Below are positions 31,190-42,454 of a DNA stretch of 64,000 nt, in pieces. A model generated the notes under the pieces. That model made no database searches. It saw nothing but the letters and a program-made list of their open reading frames with translations, and was not told where the DNA came from. Source of the stretch: Lepus europaeus (lineage: Eukaryota; Chordata; Mammalia; Lagomorpha; Leporidae); NCBI RefSeq assembly GCF_033115175.1, contig NC_084831.1, positions 11,566,540-11,630,539 of the forward strand, written 5' to 3'. Made by a program: the position numbers and the translations under genes. Each line of letters opens with the position of its first letter. Within the stretch, counting starts at the first letter, position 1.

Positions 31190-31300
31190 GGGGTCCTAAG
31201 CAGCCCCCATTTCTCAGAGGAGGAAACTGAGGCCCACACGGGTTGAGCAATGTGCCCAGGCACCCAGCTTGTGACTTATACTCAACAGCACAGGCACCTG
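31190..31300 (-). mobile_element. MIR fragment, antisense
   Basis: 'ttctcagaggaggaaactga' then 'ggcccacacgggttgagcaatg' is the antisense MIR core. Confidence 0.7.
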
Positions 31301-34004
31301 TCGCCTGGTGGGTCGGGGTTCTGGGGCCAGACCAGGGGGACAGAGACTGCAGGCCAGGAGCCAAGGACCCCCCTCGCTGGCCCCCCACCACAAGGGGGAG
31401 TGCTTTGTAACGTGCGGTGCACCGGCCCCTCTGCTGCACGGGCGGGTCCCGTGAGTCCTTTCATAATGACGATGACAGAGCCCCTGTGAGGGCCACTCAT
31501 GGGGCCGGCCCTGAATTAAGCAGCTGGCGGCCACCGTGTCATTTGCTCCTTTGCCACCCTCCAGGCAGGCCGCGGCCGCTGCCGTCGGCTTCATGAAGGC
31601 GGGACAGGAGGCTCCGAGGTCGGCTGATTGCCTGAGGTCCCAGTGCCCGGAGCCAGGCGGACGTGGGCCCTGCACTCGGGCTGGTCAAGGCGAGCTGGAG
31701 CCGGATCCTCGCCTGGAGCCCTGCCCAGCACGAGGCCCCGAAGGAGCAAGGGCGAAGCTTCCCTGAGTGGTGGGGGGGACCTGGGAGACCCCAAAGACGC
31801 CCCCAGTCGGCCGGGGCTGCCCTGAGGGGCGGCTCAGCTTCTGCCCAGCAGAGCTCCAAGTCCGAGGGGGGAGCCCTGTGTGGGGGAGGGAACGCCACCC
31901 TGCCGAGGGAGGCGCCACACAGAGCCTGGAAGCCAACAGAGGCTCCTACAAAGAAGAAAGAGTGGCGAGAGGGGCCGAAGAAGGGGAGGGGCTGGGGCAG
32001 GGAGTGGGCCAGAGGCCAAGGCCAAGGCCAAGGCCAGTCTCCCCCACCCCCTCCATCTGTCTGCTCCGGCCTCTGAGACCAGCCTGTGAGTAACTGCCTG
32101 GCGGCTCAGCAGCCCGGCACGAGGGCATGACGGGGCCTCAGGAGGCAGCCGGCCTGGTGACTCAGGACCTCGCCAGCGCACCTGCGCCCTGGGCCGGTGG
32201 CCCCGGGCCACTCTTCCTCTGAGGGCCTCCGTTTCTCTGTGTGCAAGTGGCCAGAATGGCCCTGGCCCGGGTCTGCCCCTCGGTGGCTCAGCCAGCTCAG
32301 GCCACAGACCGCCTGGGAGCCCCTTGCATGGTCCCTAGGAGCCCCCACTCTGGCTCCTGCCCTGGTGGCTCCATTTGTCACGGTGCCTGCCCCGCTGGGA
32401 GAGAGCCCAGGTGGGGGACGTCTTTGACGCCCCAGCCACAGGCCCGCCCTGCGCCCTCCCTGGCGGGGCGGCCCTGCAGGTCCCAGGGTCTCCTCCAGCC
32501 ACTCTGCTGCCGTGGAGCCCCCACATTGAGGGGTCCATGTCAGGGGAGGGAGGGGCTCCACGAGGGCGCCTCCCCAGGCACAGTCCCATGGCTCCAGTAC
32601 TCAGAGGGGTTTTTGTCCCCCTCCAAGGACTGGGGTGTGCCTGAGACCCACCGCCTGGCACCCCTCAAGCAAGCTCACCCTGCCCATCCTGTCCCCCGGG
32701 GCTGGCTCCCAGGAGGTTTGATTGATATTTGCCGACTCAGGGGGCGGAAGGCGTGCATCACGCTGCTCTGTGCCCTGGGGCAGTCATGGGGCTTCTGGCC
32801 TGAGAGCCCGGAAGGCCTGGGAGTGGCCCAGCCCTGCGCAGGCACACGCAGCGCCCGGAGCATGGCTGCTCCCTGACCGCGCGCTGCTCCGAGGGCCGGA
32901 GCGACGCAGCTTGCCCTTGGTGTCCTGCAGGGTCCTCCCGGGTCTCGATGCAGCTTCTGGATGGGTCCGGGCCACAGCTGTCACGGTGCTGGGGGTCCGG
33001 CTCCCCAGGGGCTTGAGGGCTGGTGCCCACAGCAGCATCTGGGAGGGCAGCCAGCGGAACTCGCAGAGGATCCTGTAGGAAAGAGCCGGGTGGGCGGGCG
33101 CTCCCCACGAGGGTGACTCCTGGGGCCGGCCAGGCTCTGGATCGGTCTCCTGAGCACCTGCCATGTGCCTTGGTCCAGGCAGGGTGACAGCAGCTGCTGA
33201 CCGAGAGCTGGGAGCCCTCTCTCCGGGAAAGACCCCTTCACCTCTCAGAGCCTGGTTTTGCCGGGCAGCAGGATGCTCACATGGACCAAGCGTGGCCACG
33301 CGTGTTCCAGAGCCCACACCCGGAGGTCATGCTGGGCCCAGGACTCAGCGTTCGGAAAACAGCACCCACCTTTTACACTGAATTGTAGGGTACATGCTTG
33401 GCCCGGAAGGAGCTTCCACTCCAGCTGGGGACACCGGACCGAGGGGAAGACGGCTGGCAGGCTCTCGTTCCCACCAGGCTGAGAGGAGGCTCATGGGGTC
33501 AGATGATCAGGGAGGGCTTGCTGGAGGAGGTGGCCCTGAGCAGAGCCCAGAGGAGGAACAGGTGTGGGCAGGTGGACGGGGTCACGGAGGGCATGCGGGT
33601 AGGGTAAGGTGCAGGGGGCGTGTGGCGGGAGAGAACCTGGGAATGGTGGGCAGGGGTGGCCGTCTCGGACAACTTGGGGTGCGACAAGAGGGAGTGGGGG
33701 CGGAGCCCACGGCTTTTGCAGGGCCCAGTTTAAGGAAGGGTCAGGACCTTCAGCACCCAGCTGGGGGAGACGTGAGGGCTCCATCTCCCCCAGCCCGCCC
33801 CCGGCCTCGCTGGGACCTGGCCTTGTCCTGCCTCGGCAGCCCGAGTCCCCACCCCGCTCCTCCTGCCTGGATCTGCCCCTCCCTCGCCCTGAAATCCCCT
33901 GCCAACCCCTCAGGACTTGGCTCGAAGCCACCTCCGCCGTGATGTCTTCCTTGATCTGCCCAGGGTGGACTCCTCTGGACTCCGCAGACCTGCTCTCCGC
34001 ACAC

Positions 34005-34190
34005 GTGCTGCTACCTGGCCGTGTGACCTTGGCAAGCCATCAAGCTGCTCTGTGCCTCTGTTTCATCATGGCAAACCGGGCAATCCTGGTGCCTTCCGAG
34101 AACGGGTTCCCGTCCGGAGGAATGCGGGCGCTTAGCACATGCCAAGTGGCGCCCATTATTAAAACCATTACCTTACCTCACGGGGCTGCT
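34005..34190 (+). mobile_element. MIR, sense, fairly complete
   Basis: 'ccgtgtgaccttggcaagcc' leads into a degraded core and ends with 'ttacctcacggggctgctat' and 'gaggactgg', matching the sense MIR across most of its length. Confidence 0.75.
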
Positions 34191-36154
34191 ATGAGGACTG
34201 GACGGGACACAGGGGAGCTCTCGCCTCCCATCACCCTCGCCCTCGCCATCGCCATCACTGCCACCCTCCCCGCCCCTCCCCCACACCCCCAGCATCAGCG
34301 AGCCCGCCTGGTCCTCCCGACGGTGACGCCGAGAGCCGGCTGTGCCCTGGCCGTCTCCGATCCCAGGGGCCTGCTGGGAAGTGAGCGCATAGTAGGAGCT
34401 CAGCAGATGGTTCCTGGGAAAATGAGGAGAGCAGGGCCCCGGCCGGGGTGGGGGCGGGGAGGCCGAGGACCGGGAGATGTGGTGAGTGAGGTTTGGAAGG
34501 GAGAGTTGTCAGGCCCGGACCCCGAGGCTGGGGCTGGGGGTGGGGGGCTCCGGGCTGGCACTGACCCGAGCTCGGCTGGGACCAGGAAGCTCCATCCTCA
34601 GCAGAGGGACTCTGCGACCCTGGGGTCCGGGGCTGCAGCCTCCGTCGGAGTGGGAGGGCGTTCAGAGAGAATTCACATCGGGTTCAACCTAGGCCTCTGG
34701 TCTCAGGGACTGTCACCCTCAGTCGTAGCTGTTGATCTCATGGTTGCGAAGAGCGGCTGTGAGCGACAAGGGTGTGCACAGCCCTGGGAGAGTCTCCCCG
34801 ACGGCCAGAGGTGTGGATAGGGGAAGGAAGGGGGAAATTAGGGAGGGCTTCCTGGAAGAGGTGTTCACAGGTGGGAAATAAGTCCCAGGGAGGGGTGGAG
34901 GCGCCAGGGGACAGCAGAGTTGGGGAAAGGGTCCTGGGTGCCCTGGAGCCCACCCCGCCCCTCTTACCACCCCCCTGCACCTGCCCTGCTCTGGCTCCTA
35001 ACAGCCCTGCCTCGACCCTGCAACCCCCTCCTGCTGTCCTGCTTCCCGAGTGTCCACTGCCTGCCTGGTGTCCTCGGCCGAGGGCTTTGCAGTGACTCCA
35101 CCTCGGTCAGCACCGCGGCCCAAGAGCCCGGCAGCAGGACAAGGCTCTGTGGCCCCTGCCTGCTGCCTCCGGCTTCCTCCCCTACCCTCCCTTGCATTTC
35201 CCCTAAAGCCCCAAGGCCATCTTCCACCCCAGGGCCTTTGCACGAGCCTCCGTCCTGCCAGAACACTCCTGACAATGTCTGAGGCCCCGTCCCTGAGGTT
35301 TCGGCTCGACTGATGGCTCTTTGATGAGGATTTCTCAGATTCGTGGACCCAACCATATGTGTGAGTAACTCCACTGTTTTAAAGCTCGCTTATCATCCCT
35401 TCCCCACCAGAATACCGGCCGCGCCAGGCCTCCTTCATACCCGCATCTCCGGGTGCCTGGCCTCTGGCAGGCCTCCAGCAAAGGGAACGGGGCCGTGTGC
35501 TCTGAGACCAGGACAGCGGGGGATCAGGGAGGGCTCCCTGGAGGAGGTGGTTGGAGCTGAAGACCGGGTGGAGCTGCTCGGCACGAGCGGTTCAGCTCAC
35601 TGCGTCCTCACGGCCACCCCTGGGCTGTCCTGCTGGGTGAGGGCGGGGGTCCTGCACTCGGGTGGTTGCTGGGAGTCCTGCCTGGAAGCCCCGGCAGGAG
35701 CCGGTGTGCACCTGCAGATCTGCGGCCCCCCCACCCCCGGGCTGGGTGAGTCACACGCCTGGCCGCGAGCCCCGCAGCTGCCCTCTGCACGCAGGTTCAG
35801 GTTTGCACCGGTTAATTACAGCCATTACCCCGTGACGGAGGTTCTGTGATCTCCGGCACAGCCGGAAGCCGCCAAGCCCAGGGGCACAGCTGCCCCCCGG
35901 GGGAGGGGGTCTGGGAGGAGGCCCCTCCCTGCTGCCCGCCCTACCCTCCTCCACTGGACAGGCCCCTTGGAGGTTAGAGATGGGGTTCCCGCCATCGGCT
36001 GTGACCTTGAATGAACGGGCAGGAAAGCGCAGGGAATATGCAAAAAGAAAAGAAAAGATTAAAACATAAAGGCGGTGGACACAGACCGAGGGCGAAGGCA
36101 GCCTGTGCGGGTGGCCGCCCTCAAAGATTCCAGTAAATTAGAGCTTGGTGCATT

Positions 36155-36466
36155 TTTTAATAAAGATTTATTGATTTATTTGAGAGGCAGAGTTACAGAG
36201 AGGGAGAGAAAAAAAAAGGTCTTCCATCCGCTGGTTCACTCTGCAAATGGCTGCAATGGTTGGAGCTGCGCCGATCCGAAGCCAGGAGCCTCCTCTGAGC
36301 CTTCCATGTGGGTGCAGGGCCCAAGCACTTGGGCCATTGTCTGCTTTCCCAGGCCACAGCAGAGAGCTGGACTGGAAGAGGAGCAACTGGGACTAGAACC
36401 CGGCACCCATATGGGATGCCGGCGCCGCAGGCGGAGGATTAACCTAGTGAGCCACGGCGCTGGCTC
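36155..36466 (-). mobile_element. CSINE, antisense, full length
   Basis: Reversed tail (tttttaataaagatttattgatttatttgag), body 'catccgctggttcactctgc', head gagccacggcgctggc. Confidence 0.94.
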
Positions 36467-36646
36467 CGTCAAGCATTGCTTTTAACAGATGCATGCGGGA
36501 CAGGAAGCGAAGCCCGAGACCGGCCATGTAGTGGGGCCAACCTGAGAGCCGGAAGGACGTCAGCACCTCTGGGTAACCCCCAAATACCTGTGTTCTAGGA
36601 GGAGAGGCCAAGCAGGGTGGTGGCTCTTGACTTTGGCTCAGAAGCA

Positions 36647-36876
36647 GGGGCCAATGTTGTGGCACAGCTGGGTGAGCATCCCACGTCTGAGCACCAGAGT
36701 CTTGGCTGCTCGGCTTCCAATCCAGCTCCCTGCTAATGCCCTGGGAAAGCAGAGAAGATGGCCCAGGTGCTTGGGTCCCTGCACCCACATGGGAGACCCG
36801 GATGGAGGTCCTGGCTCTTGGCCCAGATCTGGTTGTTACAGCCATTAGGGGAAATGAGCCAGCAGATGGAAGCACG

Positions 36877-36907
<31 letters not shown>

Positions 36908-36948
36908 ACTCTACTTTTCAAATAAATAAAATAAATCTTTAAGTAGAT
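36647..36948 (+). mobile_element. CSINE, sense, diverged head
   Basis: It starts near 'aggggccaatgttgtggcac', includes an expanded (CT)n and ends aaataaataaaataaatcttt. Confidence 0.9.
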
Positions 36949-37296
36949 TTTTAAAAAAGAAAAAGAATAAAATGAAGAAAAGAACGCAACCCTCCCCCGC
37001 CCCGAGCCAGCCGTCCGAGGGGGCTCTGCTTCTGCCTGGATTTTGTTCAAAGCAATTCCTGGTGAGTCACCATCCCAGGGGGCCATGGAACGAAACCATA
37101 ATCCTTTCCAGGAGAAAGCACATCAATCCAGACCTTGCACAAGTCCTACAACCAAGTCCTCATGACCATGAGCTCACAGTGAAAACATGTAAAATCACAC
37201 AAAGAAACAAGGTCCCATGAGCAAGTTTTGGTAGAAACAACAAGAGAGAGAGAGTCAGACATGCGAACCCTCATGTACTGGAGTTAGAATACTCCT
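36949..37296. other. Unclassified, A-rich; possible ancient L1 5' material
   Basis: The stretch near 37180-37290 (heavy in 'acaagagagagagagtcaga') recalls old L1/HAL1 untranslated sequence, but I cannot assign it. One AP-1 heptamer TGAGTCA is at 37063-37069. Confidence 0.3.
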
Positions 37297-37512
37297 ACTG
37301 GGGAATGAAGATGGCCCAATCCTTGGGCCCCTGCACCCAGGTGGGAGACCCAGAGGAATCTCCTGGCTTTGGATCAGCCCAGCTCCAGCCATTGTGGCCA
37401 TTTGGGGAGTGAACCAATGGATGGAAGACCTCTCTCTCTCTCTCTCTCTCTCTGCGCCTCTCTGTAACTCTGCCTTTCAAATAAATAAATAAATCTTAAA
37501 AAAAAAAAAGAG
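37297..37512 (+). mobile_element. CSINE, sense, 5'-truncated
   Basis: It starts at 'ggggaatgaagatggcccaa' and keeps the 3' two thirds, with an expanded (CT)n and the tail aaataaataaataaatctt plus poly-A. Confidence 0.93.
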
Positions 37513-37524
37513 AGAGATTGGACA

Positions 37525-37850
37525 CATAGTTGCTTTTAGGTAAAATAAAATTCAGCATACATTTACCGTGTGAGCAGCCACACCTAGGTATCTGCCAAAG
37601 AGAAATGAGAACGCATTCACAGACTGTGTCACACGCATATTCCACCTGGCGCTCGCTGGAGACGGTGCAGGTGTCCGCCGGAGGTGAGTGCACATCGAGC
37701 TGTGGAGTAGAATGGGGTACTAGGGAAGCGATAAAGAGGCATGGAGCACAGGCACTTTCAACAACCAGATTTTGGGAAAGAAACGGGAAACAAGCGAACG
37801 TGAAATCTACGGCTTTGTTTGTATTCACTCCGGAGACAGGCACAAACCCA
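37525..37850 (+). mobile_element. Ancient L1 3'-end fragment, sense
   Basis: 'cctaggtatctgccaaagag' with 'aaatgagaacgcattcac' and later 'gcgataaagaggcatggagc' follow the well-known mammalian L1M 3' sequence in sense orientation, with heavy decay. Confidence 0.6.
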
Positions 37851-37924
37851 GCCTCTAGTGACAGACGCTGGTGGTGGTGGCTTGAGAAGGGGACAAGGGG
37901 ACTTTTTGGGATGATGAGTCGCTC

Positions 37925-38155
37925 TACAGGGGCTGGTGTCCAGCCTAGAGGTTAAGATGCCTGTGTCCCACACCCCCGGGTCTGGGTCTGATTCCCAGCT
38001 CTGGCTGCCAACTCCATGGTAGGCAGGGGTGATGGCTCAGGCGACTGGGCTCCTGCCACGTACTTGGGAGAGCCGGGTAGAGTTCCCAGCTCCCAGGCTT
38101 CGGCTCAGCTCACCCTGGCTGTTGCAGGCATTTATGGAGTGAACCAGCAGACGAG
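37925..38155 (+). mobile_element. Old CSINE-like element, sense, 3'-incomplete
   Basis: It begins 'ggggctggtgtccagcctag' and retains 'gagtgaaccagcag' near 38140, then is joined to another SINE body without a tail. Confidence 0.7.
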
Positions 38156-38159
38156 AGCA

Positions 38160-38382
38160 CTGTCTCTGCTATGGCCTGGGAGGGCAGTGGAGGATGGCCC
38201 AAGTCCTTGGGCCCCTGTACCCACACAGGAGACCTGGAAGAGGCTCCTGGCTCCTGGCGTCTCAGCTCTGGCCGTTGCAGCCATGTGGGGAGTAGATGGA
38301 AGACACTTTTCTGTCTGCCTCTTCCTTCCTCTGTCTGTAACTCTACCTCGCAAATTAAAAAAAAAAATCTTTTTAATAAAAT
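38160..38382 (+). mobile_element. CSINE, sense, 5'-truncated
   Basis: It starts 'ctgtctctgctatggcctgg' and ends with 'taactctacctcgcaaatt' and a poly-A/T-rich tail. Confidence 0.9.
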
Positions 38383-38727
38383 GGCCTAGGATTTGCATGG
38401 AGCCTACGCCCAGCTTCTGTCTACTTTAAGGCAACTCCAGGTAATCACCCGACCTAACAAGGCAGACGCGGTGTGGATGGTCCTCGCACTGTGCTGTCTG
38501 GGAGAGCCGGGAAGACGCTGTTCGGACCCGCAGCTGGTTGGACGCACAGGCGTGGAACCGACCGCGGCAGCGCTGACCGTGCCCCTGGGCCGTGGCGAGG
38601 GCTACGCGAGTGGACGCACTTGTTAAGTCGCATCAGATGTGTGCCTAGAACGGGTGCCCTAGGGACGTGAGCAACTCAGAAAACTAAAAACGGATCAGGT
38701 AGGAGGCCCGGCTGGGGTTAACCTGTA
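38383..38727. other. Unique intergenic DNA, no gene seen
   Basis: A short non-repetitive interval with scattered CpGs. Confidence 0.4.
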
Positions 38728-38955
38728 ATTTTTAAATGTGAAACATATGGGAGGGGGACGGGAGAGAGAGTTTGGTCCAGAAAAGCACCCATAGGTTGGT
38801 TCACTCCCCAAATGCCCACAACTGTGCCTGGGCCGGGCCAAAGCCAGGACTGGGAACTCAAGCCGGGTCTCCCACGCGGGTGCAGAGACCCACGTATCTG
38901 AGCGGCTTCTCAGGGTGCCCGTCAGCAGGCAGCTGGATCTGAAGGGACGCTGGGA
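38728..38955 (-). mobile_element. Old CSINE, antisense, 5'-incomplete
   Basis: 'ggttggttcactccccaaat' and 'gggtctcccacgcgggtgcag' are clear. The head side is lost near 38955. Confidence 0.75.
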
Positions 38956-38969
38956 CCCACCCCCAGGCA

Positions 38970-39480
38970 CGCCCAGGCGGGTTGGGGGCGTCCTAACCGC
39001 TGCCCTCGGCGCCCGCCCCGGGCTGATCCACTGCCCCCCGGGGACGCCTCCTTCTCGCCGTTCCTCCTGCCTCCTGGCAGCTGCTTCCCAGGCTGCTCTG
39101 GGTCTCAAGCTGCGAACGAACGTGGGCAAGCCCCAGGCTCAGCCTCGGCCTCGGTGGTCCCCCCCACGCTCCGCCCCCAGGCTCCGGCTCGGCCCGCCCC
39201 CGCCCGCGTTCCTCCGTGCGGCCCAGCCCCTCCCCGGAACGCCAGTGGGGTCCGCGTCCCTCGCTCGGCGTCGCCCGGAAGGTCACCAGCGCCTGATCTG
39301 CAGCCCTACGGCCTGGCGTCCCCATGTCCATCACGGCGGCTTCCAGCCGCTTCCCCCGAAGCCTCGGAGCCTCTGACGTCACGGCTGCGCTCCCACCCCA
39401 GCGACCGTCCGCCAGGAAACTGTCAGATCTGCCCGGAAAACCAGCCCGGTCTGGCCGCGTGCGCCCGGCTCCGCTGCTTC
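38970..39480. promoter_or_regulatory. CpG-rich segment with perfect CRE and GC boxes
   Basis: A CpG-dense segment of about 0.5 kb. It contains several GC boxes (ctccgccccc near 39172; cccgcccccgcccgcg near 39193) and the palindromic CRE TGACGTCA at 39374-39381. Neither strand shows a recognisable protein start; a minus-strand frame (38993-39382) starting near the CRE is Arg/Gly/Pro-rich and probably compositional. It could be a second orphan promoter or enhancer. Confidence 0.5.
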
Positions 39481-40705
39481 CTGTCTTGCTGGGCTTGTGC
39501 TAACCTCCCCCGGCCTCTCGGCTTCTGCCCTGGCCTCGCTTTGATCCCGCGGTCAGCGCCGCAGCCAGAGGGATTCGGCCAGAACCTGAGCCAGCTCCTG
39601 CCTCTCCCAGGCTTAAGCCCTGCCAGTGACAGCTCACCCCACCCGTCCTCCCGCCCAGGGGTCACCTGGGTTCCACCTGTCACCTTTCTGACTTCACCTC
39701 CCAGATCCCTGAGCCTGCACCCTCACGCCAGCCCAGCTGGTGGGGACGTGGTTGACCAGCTGTCCCCGCCACGTGTCCCCTCCCCTCCTGGTCATCCGAA
39801 GGCCACGTGGCTAGAGCCGCCTTCCGGATGCCTCACCTGCCCCGTGGTACGCATCACTGCGAGCTGACACCTGGCTGCTCCTGGTGGGCTGAGTTGTGTC
39901 CCCGCCCCCCATTCATAGACGCCAGTCGTAACCCCCAACACACCTGGATGTGACCTTGGCAGGAAGTGGGGTCCCCACAGCCCTACAGCGGTGACCCCGT
40001 GAGGAGGAGGCTGTTGGGGGCCTCGTCCGCCCCGTGCCCCTAACGGGAAGGGGCAGCTGGGAGACAGACAGGCGGACGCAGAGCACCCTGCCCACAGGAA
40101 GATGGCCACCGCCATCAGGGAGGGGCCTGGGGCCACCCAGCCCCCAGCGGGAACCCGGCCTGCCAGCGCCTCCATCCTGGCCGTCAGGGCCGGGAGCACA
40201 GTGCCTGCCATGCAGGCCACCCCGGGAACCTAAAGGGCCTGGGGAAAGCGCTCCTCTTCCTCCCCCGTGTTGTGTGCATTTATTACTGCAACGCCACACC
40301 CGAGGCTGTGCACTTTGTAAGGAAAAGACGCTGCTTTGACTCACAGTTGTGGTGGCCCGGGGTTGAGGGGCTGCGTGTGGGGACAGTTGTGTTGCTGGCA
40401 GAATCCCGAGGTGGCCCAGGCACCATGTGTGGGAGGCGGGGTGTGCGTGGGGGCTTCCTCCTAGTGAAGCCACCAGGCGCCCTCCGATGACCTCATGGAA
40501 TCCTGGGCACGTCCCACCTCTGGCCCCCGTGGCGGGATTTGGTCTCCAGCCCCTGGACACCCCACACAGCGACCCCAGGGGATGCTGAAGCCAGATCCAA
40601 TCCTCCCTCGCCTTTTCCACGTCTTCTTGTTAGAGCAAAGCGAGGCCGCTTGAGGCCAGGGTATCTGCAGAAATTATCTGGAATTCTCCGCAGACAAAAC
40701 ACGTT
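39481..40705. other. Unique intergenic DNA, no gene seen
   Basis: GC-rich and non-repetitive. A plus-strand open frame (39154-39867) is Pro/Ser-rich without a recognisable domain. Confidence 0.5.
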
Positions 40706-41024
40706 TTTAAAGAAGATTTGAGAGGCAGAATCACAGATATAGAGAGGGAGAGACAGAGAGGTCTTCCATCCACTGGTTCACTCCCCAAATGGCCGCAACA
40801 GCTGGAGCTGAGCCGATCCGAAGCCAGGAGCCCAGAGCTTCTTCTGGGTCTCCCACATGGGTATAAAGGCCCAAGGACTTGGACCATCTGCTGCTGCTTT
40901 CCCAGGTGCATGAGCAGGGAGCTGGATCAGAAGTGGAGCAGCCGAGACTCAAACTGGCACCCACATGGGATGCTGGCACTGCAGGAGGAGGCTTAGCCCA
41001 CTACGCCACAGTGCCAGTGCCAAC
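40706..41024 (-). mobile_element. CSINE, antisense, full length
   Basis: Reversed tail (tttttaaagaagatttgagag), body 'catccactggttcactcccc', head ccacagtgccagtgcc. Confidence 0.93.
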
Positions 41025-41169
41025 AATGTACATTTTAGTCACTTCTCGATTGTCCTTTCCCCCCAGCAAGACTCTGACTCTTGGGAGCTTGGACTTCCGC
41101 GTGTCTCAGCACCTGGGAGCGCCTGGCCGACAGTGGCAGCTCCGTATTGGAGTGGGGCAGGCATTCAGC

Positions 41170-41440
41170 CCAGAAGTGAAGGTGCTGCCTAGGATGCCCA
41201 CATCCCACATCGGAGCCCCTGGACTGGGTTGCAGCCTCCTGCTACTGTGGCTCTCGGGGAAGGCAGCAAGGATGGCCTAAGTTGAGAGGTTCCTGCCACC
41301 CACACGGGAGACCCGCGTTGAGTTCCATGCCCCCGCCTTTGGCCTTGGCTCAGCCCCAGCAATCGTGGGCATCTGGGGAGTGAACCAGTGGATGGAAGCC
41401 CTGTGCCTGCCTCCTGGTCTCTCAAATAACTTCTTTTAAA
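41170..41440 (+). mobile_element. Old CSINE, sense
   Basis: It begins near 'tgaaggtgctgcctaggatg', keeps 'acgggagacccgcgttgag' and 'gtgaaccagtggatgg', and ends ctcaaataacttctttt. Confidence 0.78.
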
Positions 41441-41454
41441 ATTGAAAAAATATT

Positions 41455-41800
41455 CAAATGGATAAAATCAGCAAACCAACAATGACAACCGGAAGTGGAG
41501 GAGATGATCCAGTGGAAAGGCTTATGTTGTCAGACAAGCGAGAGAGCAAAGGTGGCGTTAGAGACTCCTCCCACGTAAAGCCCCAGGCAACGTGAGACGG
41601 AAAGCGAGACATACCGGAAGAAATGGCAACCCACAGGGAGCCAGTGTGGCTTCAATGAAACTCGGATAAAACCGACTTTAAAGCAAAAACAGTATGAAGA
41701 AACGAGGGAGTCACCGCGTAATGCCGGGAGATTCAATTCACTGGAATGCTGGAGCAACCGTGGACTTGCACGAGCTGATACCCCATGACCAGAACTGGCA
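41455..41800 (+). mobile_element. Ancient L1 fragment (ORF2 endonuclease region), sense
   Basis: 'gtgtggcttcaatgaaactc', 'ggataaaaccgactttaaag' and 'ggagattcaattcactgg' follow the order of the L1 ORF2 5' region, heavily decayed and without an open frame. Confidence 0.5.
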
Positions 41801-42454
41801 AAGCTGGGCTGCCTGGGTTCTCTCCTGGCTTCACATCTCCCAGACTGAGATGCCTGGGGGCTCAGACAGAGGGTGCAGAGGGAGCTGGCTCTTCTGGCCA
41901 AGGCACCAGGAGGGGGCAGCCGAGCAGGACTGCAACCCACGGGTGACTCCTGCTCCCCGGCCGAGCACGCGCTGGGAAACCTTGGCCTCCACCGTCGCAC
42001 GCCCAGTCCTCAGCAGCGGTGGCGTCACAGAAGGTTGAGGATGGGGGACTGTGTTCCCACTGGGGGCTAATGCGGCATCTCCTTGACCCTGAATGGGGGG
42101 TGGATGGGTGTCGGGGGGAGGTGTTATACCCCTGCCCTGCAGTAATGCTAGCTCCTTGGGGAAACCTCAGAGGAGAGGTCAGGACTGCGGCTGCCTCCCA
42201 CCGGTGCTGAGAGCAGCCCCTGTCCCATGTCATATGGGGAGCAGTACAAGGCACCCCTGTCCCCTCCAGCGTAGTGGGGAGGCAGAGCTCCCACTCCTGC
42301 CCCCACCCTGCTATTAAGTGAGACCCAGAGCTTCATACCACAGCACACGTGCCTCCACTGCAATAGAAAATCGTTTGTCATCCCAGGAAGTAGGAACCCC
42401 TCAACCTGTCACCAGCAGTGAGTGACACCAGTGTGAGGATTACCAGCAGAGGTT
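41801..42454. other. Unclassified intergenic DNA, no gene seen
   Basis: No repeat family or coding signal recognised between two L1-derived stretches. Confidence 0.4.

Larger units (their letters stand above)
31159..36154. other. CSINE-free unique block (5 kb), no gene seen
   Basis: This is the longest stretch of the window without a CSINE. It is GC-rich and has two MIR-like segments (about 31190-31300 antisense; 34005-34190 sense), a (CCAAGG)n-like run at 32010-32035 and consensus AP-1 heptamers TGACTCA (32158-32164) and TGAGTCA (35747-35753). A plus-strand open frame over 33609-34820 is compositionally biased and runs through the MIR, so I do not call it a gene. A conserved regulatory function is possible. 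Confidence 0.55.

Noticed and set aside
33609..34820. 403-codon plus-strand frame
   Set aside because: Compositionally driven and includes a MIR. No splice structure or domain recognised.
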